From contig JAITTA010000296.1 in NCBI GenBank assembly GCA_031287395.1, positions 1 to 5,427 on the forward strand: a DNA stretch of 5,427 bases, in the 5' to 3' direction. Under the pieces are notes generated by a model that was not told the DNA's origin, did no database searches, and was given only the letters and a program-made list of their open reading frames with translations. This DNA comes from Dysgonamonadaceae bacterium. GTDB taxonomy: Bacteria > Bacteroidota > Bacteroidia > Bacteroidales > Azobacteroidaceae. Below are positions 1 to 5,427 of the stretch, in pieces (positions within the stretch are counted from its first letter, which is position 1; every line of letters begins with the position of its first letter). The translations under genes were made by a program, and so were the position numbers.

Positions 1-1
1 G

Positions 2-1780
2 GAATTATACAGAAAACGGTTGTCCCTTAATCCCCTGGAAACATGGAACGACAGTCTTGATTTTCCTTCCGGAATAAAAGAGACGGACCTCACAATTGTT
101 TTAGGCGATAAATTACTGGAATATAAAGGAGAACAACATACAAACCGGCCTGTAAAACCACTCCGGGGATTCGATTGGAACTCCATATACGGGATGTACG
201 AACTTGGTAAACAAGAATTCTACCGGAAGAATATACCCAATGCGGAAAGTTGTTTTAACGCCTGTTTATCCAAAGATTCTTTGTATATACCGGCTATCCA
301 TATGATGGCTTCCATACGTTACAAACAAGGACAATATGCAGAAGCCGCCGGTTTTGCACGGAAAGCTTTAGCCGTAAACACTTACGATCCGGATGCCAAT
401 TTAATCTATGCAGCGGTCAACTCACGTCTAGAGAAAAGTATAGACGCCAAAGACGGGTATTCCATCGCCGCATTGACGCCGTCCCACCGCACGGCTGGCT
501 ATATCGGACTGGCTAAAGAATATGCAAAAGAATCGGACTGGAGAAAAGTTCTTCATTATTCCGGACAGAGTCTGGCATATGATACCCGCAATCCGGATGC
601 TCTCCTGCTAAAAGCTGTGGCTTATAGAAAAACAGGAGACCAGCACGCTGCGAAGAAATTGATCGGTAAGATACTGGAATCGTATCCGTTGAATCATTCC
701 GCTCGTTTTGAAAAATACAAACAAACGTTATCGGATAAAGATAGAGAAGCTTTTGTTTCCGTTATTACCAATGAGTTGCCTCACGAAACGTTTATGGAAA
801 TGGGAAATTGGTATGAAGATATCAATTGTTGGGAAGAAGCTACCGAAATATTTTTACAAGCAGAAAGCCCGATTCCCTATTATAAGGCGGCTTATCTGTC
901 GGAAAAAACAGGGAAAAAAGCAGAAGCTTTAATCTATCTGAAAAAAGCAGAAAATGCTTCTCCATATCTTATATTCCCTCATCGTCCGACCACAATTCCG
1001 GCTTTAGAATGGGCGGCTGAAAAATCTTCTTCATGGAAAAGCAGGTATTATCTCAGCATGTTGTACAGAGCTAATAATCAACCGGAAAAAGCTCTTGCCT
1101 TATTGGATAAATGTGCAGATATCCCGAATTATGCACCATTCTACCTGTACCGTTCGCAAAATAAACAAGGAGAAGATAAGCTGGCAGACTTGAGAAAAGC
1201 GGAAACAATAGATAAATCATGGAGAACAGGGTTGGCTTTATGCCGTTACTTTGAAGACAATAATCAATCGGAGAAAGCAATGGATTGCATAGCGGAATAC
1301 CGTAAAATTTTTCCGGACAACCAGGCCTTGTCTCTGAGTTATGCCTCTCTGTTGCTGAATACCTCCCGATACGGGGAATGTCTTGATTTTTTAGCCGGTT
1401 TGACAGTCCTCCCCGGCGAATGGTCGGATGGAGGCAGGAATATCTATAAAAACGCCTGCCTGTTCCTGGCGTTGGAAAATATAAAGAACAAAAACTACCG
1501 GGCAGCGATCAATGCTATTGAAGAGTCGAAAAAATGGCCTGAAAACCTGGGAGTCGGAAAGCCATATCCCGAAAATATCAACTTATGGCTGGAAAACTAT
1601 ATGACATATTACTGTCATTTACAATTGAATGAGAAAGAGGAAGTAATTCCTTTTCCGGATAAGGAATCCGGCGGGAAGATTAAAGAAGCATACAACAGGA
1701 TTACTTCTCTCTCCGACCGTAACAGGAAGAAAGAAACCGAAGAAGCGCTTATAATGGAAATATATAAAACCTGCCGATAA
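2..1780 (+). CDS. DUF5107-type TPR protein, C-terminal part (5' truncated by window edge)
   Basis: The frame is open from base 2, so this is the C-terminal 592 residues of a longer protein. The TTG at base 20 is only an internal Leu codon. Residues 34-41 (LGDKLLEY) and the segments near 165-240 (a GYIGLA block, then a LLLKAVAYRKTG block, then ARFEKY) match what I recall of the C-terminal half of Bacteroidota DUF5107 proteins, usually about 1,000-1,100 aa. In that family an N-terminal beta-rich DUF5107 domain precedes a long TPR solenoid. TPR-like helix pairs are visible at about 62-95, 96-129, 199-232, 346-379 and 409-442, with typical Gly/Ala/Tyr spacing such as the YKQGQYAEAA block. No catalytic motif is visible in this half. 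The protein is probably a scaffold or a carbohydrate-linked protein; members often sit beside glycoside hydrolase genes, as here. Localisation cannot be judged without the N-terminus. The TPR assignment is firm; the DUF5107 assignment rests on recalled family resemblance. Confidence 0.82.
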   Translation, partial: ELYRKRLSLNPLETWNDSLDFPSGIKETDLTIVLGDKLLEYKGEQHTNRPVKPLRGFDWNSIYGMYELGKQEFYRKNIPNAESCFNACLSKDSLYIPAIHMMASIRYKQGQYAEAAGFARKALAVNTYDPDANLIYAAVNSRLEKSIDAKDGYSIAALTPSHRTAGYIGLAKEYAKESDWRKVLHYSGQSLAYDTRNPDALLLKAVAYRKTGDQHAAKKLIGKILESYPLNHSARFEKYKQTLSDKDREAFVSVITNELPHETFMEMGNWYEDINCWEEATEIFLQAESPIPYYKAAYLSEKTGKKAEALIYLKKAENASPYLIFPHRPTTIPALEWAAEKSSSWKSRYYLSMLYRANNQPEKALALLDKCADIPNYAPFYLYRSQNKQGEDKLADLRKAETIDKSWRTGLALCRYFEDNNQSEKAMDCIAEYRKIFPDNQALSLSYASLLLNTSRYGECLDFLAGLTVLPGEWSDGGRNIYKNACLFLALENIKNKNYRAAINAIEESKKWPENLGVGKPYPENINLWLENYMTYYCHLQLNEKEEVIPFPDKESGGKIKEAYNRITSLSDRNRKKETEEALIMEIYKTCR

Positions 1781-1905
1781 AAACAAATTATTGACGTATG
1801 AAACGAGCATGCAAAACTTGCACCACAGAGCATGAATTTGTAGAATCGACGTAGTCAACAAGGACGCAAGTTCCATATGATCTTTAAAAATAAAATGATG
1901 TACAT
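1781..1905 (+). other. Intergenic region before the glycoside hydrolase-like gene
   Basis: This 125-bp gap separates two co-directional genes. It holds a small hairpin, TGCAA-AAC-TTGCA (1810-1822), with no T-run after it, so it is not a convincing terminator. A 7-bp direct repeat GAGCATG occurs at 1805-1811 and 1828-1834. AACTTGC (1815-1821) is the reverse complement of GCAAGTT (1866-1872), giving a possible long-range pairing. TGAATTTG (1833-1840) is one mismatch from the Bacteroides -7 consensus TAnnTTTG, but I see no matching TTTG about 20 bp upstream. An 18-codon ORF (1798-1854) lies here. The two genes could be one transcript, or the second could have its own weak promoter; the sequence does not decide. 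Confidence 0.4.
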
Positions 1906-3969
1906 ATGAAAACAAATACATGGATGATTCTTTTTTTACTCCTTTTTACAACAATCGGAGAAGTAAAAGTCCTCGGTGAAAACCACCTGCAAATAAGCAG
2001 TCAAGCCGGCGATAGCTCGAAAATATTAAGAAGAGCCGATAGTTTTCTGGGATTTCATTTTGATTTTCATGCAAATGAAGATTGTGATAAAATCGGGAAA
2101 ATGCTTACCGAATCGATGATCGATTCCTTCCTGATACTGACAAAACCGGATTACATCCAGGTCGACAGTAAAGGACATGCCGGATATTCCAGTTATCCGA
2201 CGAAAGTGGGAAACAGAGCTCCAGGTTATGAGAAGGATCCGTTGGATATTTTCCGGAAAGTAACAGCCCGGCATTACGTCGGATTGTATGCCCATTATTC
2301 GGGAATATGGGACAAGCGAGCCGTTCAATTGCATCCGGAATGGTCGATAATCAACGAAGACGGTAGTATCCCCGATGGAAAACTGGCTTACGCAGGACCT
2401 TATATTGATGAACTATTAATTCCTCAGTTAAAGGAAATTGCGGCAAAAGGGCTTGATGGTGTATGGGTAGACGGGGATTGCTGGGCATCGCTTCCGGACT
2501 ATTCGGAATACTCCGGGAAACGTTACACTGCCGAAACGGGAGAAAAAAATCTTCCTAAAAAAGGAGAGAAAGGTTTTAAAAAATTCCTTGAATTCAACAG
2601 AAAAGAGTTACAAAAATACATAAAGAAATACATTGACGAAGTACATAAAGAATATCCCGATTTCCAGATAACAAGTAACTGGGCCTACTCGTCGCTCATG
2701 CCGGAAGAGGTCAGTTCGGGAATGGATTATCTGTCGGGCGACATGGCAGGCATGGGGTCTGTTTACAGCGCCGCGTGGGACGGCCGGTGTCTGGCCGGGC
2801 AAGGTCTCCCTTGGGATTTGATGGCTTGGGGATTCAATACGAATCCGAAGTCCCTCACGATGCTGCAACAAGAAGCCGCCCAGGTTATATCTCTTGGCGG
2901 AGGATTTCAGGTATATTACGGACAGAATCGGGATGCTTCTCTCAAAAAAACATATTTCGACCGGATGGCCAAACTGGCATCCTGGTGTCGCGCCCGTCAG
3001 GAAACCTGTTTCAAAAGCAAAGCAATCCCTCAGATTGCCCTCTGGTATTCGACTTATGCCTGGAAAAAAGCACAGGATAAGATGTATTCATACAATGAAA
3101 GTGACAGGATGGCTCAGACATTAAGCATGTTATTGGATGGAAGGCAGTCGGTAGAAGTCTTGATGGATCACCATTTAAAAGAAACTATCAACAAATATCC
3201 GTTGATAGTTTTACCCGAATGGACGGATGTTGGAAACGAAATGAAACAACTGGTTCTCGATTATGTGAAAAACGGTGGAAATTTACTGATCACCGGCGCT
3301 TCGGCTACAACCGCTTTCCATAACGAGTTGGGAGTAAAACCGGTTGATAAACAGAATGATGGTTACGTTTTCTTCTATTCCGGTAAAGATCAGTACGGAT
3401 CAACACATACCAAATGGCAAAAAATAGAAACAAATCCGGCTGTTAAAGTAATCGGACTATTCATGACCTCCGACGATCCCGACTATTTTACCACCGGAAA
3501 ATACCCGATGGCAACAATCGCCGGTTATGGAAAAGGAAAGATTGCCGGTATTTATTGCGACTTGTCCGGGCCTTACATGAATATGCGTTCCTCTTATCTC
3601 TGTAAAATGGTAAACCATCTGGTTAACGAATTACTCCCGGAACCTCTTGTTAAAGTTGAAGGAGATGGAGATATCCACCTTGTATTGGCAGAAAAAAACA
3701 ATCAATGGATTGCGAATATTATCAATGTAGCCGGCGGACATTACAATTTCAGAATTTCCGCTTATGACTCCATTCAGCCTACCGGCACTCTGACACTGCA
3801 CATAAATACTAATAAGTATTTAAAAGAAGTTATAGTGGAGCCTGAAAAAAACAAATTACAGGTAAGGAGAATCTCTGAAAATAAATACTCGGTAACAATA
3901 CCTCCCGTAGCGATTCACAGCGCTGTGGTATTTTCGTTTGATGGAGGGAATCAGCAGAAAGAGAAATAA
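1906..3969 (+). CDS. Exported glycoside hydrolase-like protein (GHL6/GH42-like architecture)
   Basis: The 687-aa protein begins with a Sec signal peptide: Lys2, a hydrophobic core at about 7-17 and likely cleavage near residue 24. There is no lipobox Cys, so a periplasmic or secreted soluble enzyme is expected. Residues about 45-370 look like a TIM barrel. Visible elements are GFHFDFHA (49-56), a HPEW motif (143-146) seen in several hypothetical GH families, and GVWVDGDCWA (185-194) at a probable strand end. Asp189 and Asp191 are candidate catalytic residues by analogy with GH29/GH42-like barrels. Residues about 375-580 resemble the GH42 trimerisation (glutamine-amidotransferase-like) domain: IALWYS, a long helix, YPLIVLPEW (431-439), then YVKNGGNLLITG (453-464). 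Residues about 585-680 form a C-terminal beta domain. ATG 1906 is chosen because it directly precedes the signal peptide; ATGs at 1895 and 1898 are out of frame. The barrel plus domain-B layout suggests Naumoff's hypothetical family GHL6 (PF14871). Substrate is unknown; a deoxy-sugar or galactoside-type linkage is only a guess. Confidence 0.8.
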   Translation: MKTNTWMILFLLLFTTIGEVKVLGENHLQISSQAGDSSKILRRADSFLGFHFDFHANEDCDKIGKMLTESMIDSFLILTKPDYIQVDSKGHAGYSSYPTKVGNRAPGYEKDPLDIFRKVTARHYVGLYAHYSGIWDKRAVQLHPEWSIINEDGSIPDGKLAYAGPYIDELLIPQLKEIAAKGLDGVWVDGDCWASLPDYSEYSGKRYTAETGEKNLPKKGEKGFKKFLEFNRKELQKYIKKYIDEVHKEYPDFQITSNWAYSSLMPEEVSSGMDYLSGDMAGMGSVYSAAWDGRCLAGQGLPWDLMAWGFNTNPKSLTMLQQEAAQVISLGGGFQVYYGQNRDASLKKTYFDRMAKLASWCRARQETCFKSKAIPQIALWYSTYAWKKAQDKMYSYNESDRMAQTLSMLLDGRQSVEVLMDHHLKETINKYPLIVLPEWTDVGNEMKQLVLDYVKNGGNLLITGASATTAFHNELGVKPVDKQNDGYVFFYSGKDQYGSTHTKWQKIETNPAVKVIGLFMTSDDPDYFTTGKYPMATIAGYGKGKIAGIYCDLSGPYMNMRSSYLCKMVNHLVNELLPEPLVKVEGDGDIHLVLAEKNNQWIANIINVAGGHYNFRISAYDSIQPTGTLTLHINTNKYLKEVIVEPEKNKLQVRRISENKYSVTIPPVAIHSAVVFSFDGGNQQKEK
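3182..3211 (+). repeat. Intragenic perfect 11-bp inverted repeat followed by T-run
   Basis: The arm AAACTATCAAC (3182-3192) is exactly the reverse complement of GTTGATAGTTT (3201-3211), with an 8-nt loop (AAATATCC). In RNA the stem can gain a G-U pair (3181/3212). T3209-3212 form a short T-run at its 3' side. It lies within the hydrolase codons for residues 426-436, in the domain-B-like region. An arm this long is unlikely by chance in a window this size, but the function is unknown and the short U-run plus AT-rich stem would make a poor terminator. Confidence 0.7.
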
Positions 3970-3991
3970 AAGGATATCCCATACATCATCT
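3970..3991. other. 22-bp gap between convergent genes
   Basis: The stop of the hydrolase gene (TAA, 3967-3969) and the stop of the phosphatase gene (TAG on the minus strand, 3992-3994) face each other across 22 bp. The only visible symmetry is the 8-bp palindrome GGATATCC (3972-3979), which has no loop or T-run and is not a recognisable bidirectional terminator. Transcripts from the two sides probably overlap at their 3' ends, or terminate inside the opposing gene. Confidence 0.5.
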
Positions 3992-4780
3992 CTAAAATCC
4001 ACACGATACATTCAAACCCAATACTCCCCCATTATAACTGGGGAAAACAACAGCGTTTAATTTTCTATCTTTCTTACCAAATGCCTTTTGAAGATACGGA
4101 TAAGTCCAATAAACGACTTTAGTCGACAAAATACCAATTCCCGCACCGGCTATCACATCGCTGACCCAATGTCTGTCATTGAAAACACGGGAAATGCCGA
4201 TTAAAGTACCCATGGCATAACCACCCACACTGATCCAAACAGATTGGTCCTTGTATTCCTGATGAAGAAACTCGGCTGCCACAAATGCCATCGCCGTATG
4301 CCCCGAAGGAAAAGAATGATTGTCCGATCCGTCGGGACGTTTCTTTGACACAGCAAATTTGGTCGTATACACAATACCAATTTCCAATACATTACTCAAC
4401 GTATAAAGAGCAATCATGTCCGGCATTTTATGGGTACTCTTTACACCGTACAACTTCATTCCAAAAGCTGCAACTGCAGGAGAAAACTGAAGATAATTAT
4501 CCCAACCATTATTCCAGATGTAATTATTTTTGAGTAATTCGCGCCTGATAGAATGGTCCAACTCCCCGATTCCACCATTTTCCAGTGAAGCAATCCCATA
4601 GGTAATCATAACGGCAGGAACCGCAACTCCCAGTATTTTCACTGTTTTATCACAATATTTCCGGTCCAGGGAAACCGAATCGGAAAATTGACCCGGTATA
4701 CTATCATTATTCCGGGAATATAAAAAAGATGGGAATGTAGTTAACAAACCAATGATAATAAAAACCTTTTGAATATTCAT
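3992..4780 (-). CDS. Exported PAP2-superfamily phosphatase
   Basis: The 262-aa protein carries all three motifs of the PAP2/type 2 phosphatidic acid phosphatase superfamily: K-x6-RP (Lys141 to Arg148-Pro149), PSGH (158-161) and SR-x5-H-x3-D (Ser197-Arg198, His204, Asp208). His204 is the expected phospho-acceptor and His161 the expected acid. The N-terminus (MNIQK, then a hydrophobic stretch to about residue 20) is a signal peptide or anchor. Further hydrophobic segments at about 47-65, 121-139, 180-197 and 207-224 suggest a membrane-associated enzyme with a periplasmic active site. Substrates in this superfamily include lipid phosphates, undecaprenyl pyrophosphate, lipid A phosphates and soluble phosphomonoesters; which applies cannot be read here. 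After the last helix, residues 241-262 look like a beta-hairpin ending in Phe, an unusual tail. ATG 4780 is chosen because it gives an immediate signal sequence. It is convergent with the hydrolase gene and divergent from the porin gene. Confidence 0.92.
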   Translation of the reverse strand: MNIQKVFIIIGLLTTFPSFLYSRNNDSIPGQFSDSVSLDRKYCDKTVKILGVAVPAVMITYGIASLENGGIGELDHSIRRELLKNNYIWNNGWDNYLQFSPAVAAFGMKLYGVKSTHKMPDMIALYTLSNVLEIGIVYTTKFAVSKKRPDGSDNHSFPSGHTAMAFVAAEFLHQEYKDQSVWISVGGYAMGTLIGISRVFNDRHWVSDVIAGAGIGILSTKVVYWTYPYLQKAFGKKDRKLNAVVFPSYNGGVLGLNVSCGF

Positions 4781-4819
4781 ACTGTATCTTTCGTAAAAGC
4801 GACATTTCCGTAGAATTTA

Positions 4820-4827
4820 CAAAGAAA
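4820..4827 (-). promoter_or_regulatory. Weak candidate -7 box for the PAP2 gene
   Basis: Read on the minus strand this is TTTCTTTG, one mismatch from the Bacteroidota -7 consensus TAnnTTTG, 39 bp upstream of the phosphatase ATG. The expected -33 position (about 4850 on the plus strand) offers only TTCG instead of TTTG. Low confidence. Confidence 0.25.
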
Positions 4828-4907
4828 ATGAAAATTCCTGAAAATGTTTCGAATTTGCATTATTATTCCGAAAAAACATTTACCGGATCATCGATTTGAA
4901 ACAAAAG

Positions 4908-4933
4908 TTTGTTATTAACATTTTTTTAACAAA
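4908..4933. repeat. 7-bp inverted repeat TTTGTTA-N12-TAACAAA
   Basis: TTTGTTA (4908-4914) and TAACAAA (4927-4933) are exact reverse complements separated by 12 bp. It overlaps the Pho-box-like array, and it lies upstream of the porin -7 box, so it would act as DNA rather than in the porin mRNA. It could be an operator dyad, or an incidental product of the A/T-rich repeats. A nested 6-bp dyad, AACAAA-AG-TTTGTT, lies at 4900-4913. Confidence 0.35.
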
Positions 4934-4975
4934 AAATTCATAAAATTGTAACCTCTCTACCGTACTTTTGTAACA
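4915..4975 (+). promoter_or_regulatory. Pho-box-like array of 11-bp direct repeats
   Basis: Hexamers TTAACA (4915-4920), TTAACA (4926-4931) and TTCATA (4937-4942) are spaced exactly 11 bp apart. All three fit TT(A/C/T)A(C/T)A, the B. subtilis PhoP repeat, and the first two carry the TTAAC core of cyanobacterial Pho boxes. In the same phase come weaker copies GTAACC (4948-4953) and GTAACA (4970-4975); the 4959 position is not conserved. The core ends 20 bp before the -7 box, so it occupies the -33 region, where no TTTG is present. That is the layout of an activator-dependent promoter. The downstream gene belongs to the phosphate-selective porin family. The repeat geometry is directly visible; binding by a PhoB-type regulator is inferred. 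Confidence 0.6.
4963..4970 (+). promoter_or_regulatory. Bacteroidota-type -7 promoter box for the porin gene
   Basis: TACTTTTG matches the Bacteroides primary-sigma -7 consensus TAnnTTTG exactly. No TTTG -33 element lies 19-21 bp upstream; that position is taken by the third Pho-like repeat and AT-rich sequence. Transcription would begin roughly at 4975-4979, giving a leader of about 110 nt. Confidence 0.6.
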
Positions 4976-4980
4976 AAAAA

Positions 4981-4998
4981 TTTCAGATAATCCTGAAA
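4981..4998 (+). other. Hairpin at the 5' end of the porin leader
   Basis: TTTCAG (4981-4986) and CTGAAA (4993-4998) pair perfectly around a 6-nt loop (ATAATC), immediately after an A6 tract and just downstream of the inferred start point. It has no T-run after it, so it is not a terminator. A 5'-terminal stem of this sort could stabilise the mRNA, or the dyad could be an operator on DNA. The stem is weak (two G-C pairs). Confidence 0.4.
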
Positions 4999-5085
4999 AG
5001 AACTGTTAGAATGCTTGCACCAGAAAGAAGGCCATATTCACAGGACAAGTTTCACACAACGCTTAAAAAAACAAATTGTCGACAT

Positions 5086-5427
5086 ATGAAATTTAGATTA
5101 GTCCTTATCGCTTTATTTTTGACCTGTTTGTTTAGCGGAAGATTAAAAGCCCAGGATATAGAATTAACCGGTATGGAAAAACTCGATCAAAGAACCCAGG
5201 CATTGGAAGACGCCATTAAAACTCTTCAAAAATTAAAAGTTTCCGGATATATTCAAACCCAGTACCAACAAGGAGAAAAAGATGCCTCTCTGAATGTAGG
5301 AACCGGTAACGAAAAACCCGGAGAAGATTCGTTCGGCCGCATTGGTATTCGCCGGGGACGTATTAAATTCCTGTATGAAGACGGTATTGCTTCCGGAGTA
5401 TTCCAATTGGATATTACCGAAAAAGGT
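5086..5427 (+). CDS. Porin O/P family (OprO/OprP-like) outer-membrane porin, N-terminal part
   Basis: The frame is open from ATG 5086 to the window end: 114 codons of a gene that continues beyond base 5427. Residues 1-24 are a clear signal peptide (MKFR, hydrophobic core, KAQD around the cleavage site). Residues about 30-52 form a short heptad-like helix (LDQRTQALEDAIKTLQKL). Then comes a beta-barrel beginning: VSGYIQTQYQQ (about 53-63), an acidic/Gly loop, then FGRIGIRRGRIKFLYEDG (about 83-100) and a further strand. The Arg-rich RRGRIKF strand is typical of PF07396, the phosphate-selective porin O/P family, usually about 380-450 aa in Bacteroidota. ATG 5086 is preferred over the in-frame ATG 5011 because it places the signal peptide at the N-terminus. 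The gene is divergent from a PAP2 phosphatase and preceded by a Pho-box-like array, supporting a role in phosphate or organophosphate uptake. True ion selectivity cannot be shown from this fragment. Confidence 0.85.
   Translation, partial: MKFRLVLIALFLTCLFSGRLKAQDIELTGMEKLDQRTQALEDAIKTLQKLKVSGYIQTQYQQGEKDASLNVGTGNEKPGEDSFGRIGIRRGRIKFLYEDGIASGVFQLDITEKG

Larger units (their letters stand above)
4781..5085. other. 305-bp divergent intergenic region (phosphatase/porin)
   Basis: This AT-rich region separates the start codons of the divergent phosphatase and porin genes and holds no credible gene. From left to right it contains a weak minus-strand -7-like box (4820-4827), a TTTGTTA-N12-TAACAAA inverted repeat (4908-4933), an 11-bp-phased Pho-box-like array (4915-4975), a good plus-strand -7 box (4963-4970), a 6-bp hairpin (4981-4998), and a probable leader of about 110 nt before the porin ATG. 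The TTAACA-type repeats are oriented towards the porin. Confidence 0.7.

Noticed and set aside
20..22. TTG as a start codon for the first gene
   Set aside because: The same frame is open upstream to base 2, and the protein lacks its expected N-terminal half, so the TTG is an internal Leu codon.
1877..1909. 10-codon ORF overlapping the hydrolase start by ATGA
   Set aside because: Although the ATGA overlap resembles translational coupling, the peptide is very short and in an A/T-rich stretch where such ORFs are common.
1619..1921. Antisense 100-codon ORF over the end of the TPR gene
   Set aside because: It overlaps a well-supported coding region and the following gap, has no recognisable domain, and its hydrophobicity follows from A-rich codons read in reverse.
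2775..3124. Overlapping same-strand ORFs inside the hydrolase gene
   Set aside because: They are out-of-frame readings of a gene with signal peptide and coherent domains; neither shows any family feature.
3916..3927. 12-bp palindrome CACAGCGCTGTG near the end of the hydrolase gene
   Set aside because: About one 12-bp palindrome is expected by chance in a window of this size, and there is no loop or T-run to make it a terminator.
3972..3979. GGATATCC as a bidirectional terminator between the convergent genes
   Set aside because: Eight bases of palindrome with no loop and no flanking T/A runs cannot form an intrinsic terminator.
4285..4533. Plus-strand ORF opposite the PAP2 gene
   Set aside because: It is antisense to the conserved PAP2 motifs and has no recognisable protein features.
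5011..5013. In-frame ATG 25 codons upstream of the chosen porin start
   Set aside because: It would bury the signal peptide behind 25 polar residues; ATG 5086 puts the signal sequence at the N-terminus and has the same ACATATGAAA context as the hydrolase start.

Overview
The window looks like a Bacteroidota chromosome, most likely order Bacteroidales. The evidence is a half-visible DUF5107/TPR protein of a type typical of that phylum, a secreted glycoside hydrolase-like protein, a PF07396-type (OprO/OprP-like) porin, a TAnnTTTG-type -7 promoter box, A-rich start contexts without clear Shine-Dalgarno sequences, and moderate-to-low GC. No RNA gene, mobile element or CRISPR array is visible.

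Left half (1-3969, + strand): the C-terminal half of a large TPR protein (2-1780, 5' end outside the window). After a 125-bp gap comes a complete 687-residue exported glycoside hydrolase-like protein (1906-3969). It has a TIM-barrel-like part, a GH42 domain-B-like (glutamine-amidotransferase-like) part and a C-terminal beta domain. The two probably belong to one carbohydrate-utilisation locus. The hydrolase gene carries a perfect 11-bp inverted repeat followed by T4 in mid-coding sequence.

Right half (3970-5427): a convergent exported PAP2-superfamily acid phosphatase (3992-4780, - strand) with a complete catalytic signature. It is separated by a 305-bp divergent intergenic region from the start of a porin O/P gene (5086 to beyond the window end). 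That gene runs off the right edge and so appears only as its first 114 codons.

The most notable feature is in that intergenic region. Just upstream of a TACTTTTG -7 box for the porin are three hexamers, TTAACA, TTAACA and TTCATA, at exact 11-bp steps (4915, 4926, 4937). Degenerate copies continue the same phase at 4948 and 4970. This is the architecture of a Pho box (PhoB/PhoP/SphR-type response regulator site). It precedes a member of the phosphate-selective porin family and lies between that gene and a phosphatase gene. The inference is a phosphate-starvation module: the periplasmic PAP2 enzyme would release phosphate and the porin would admit phosphate or phosphorylated solutes.
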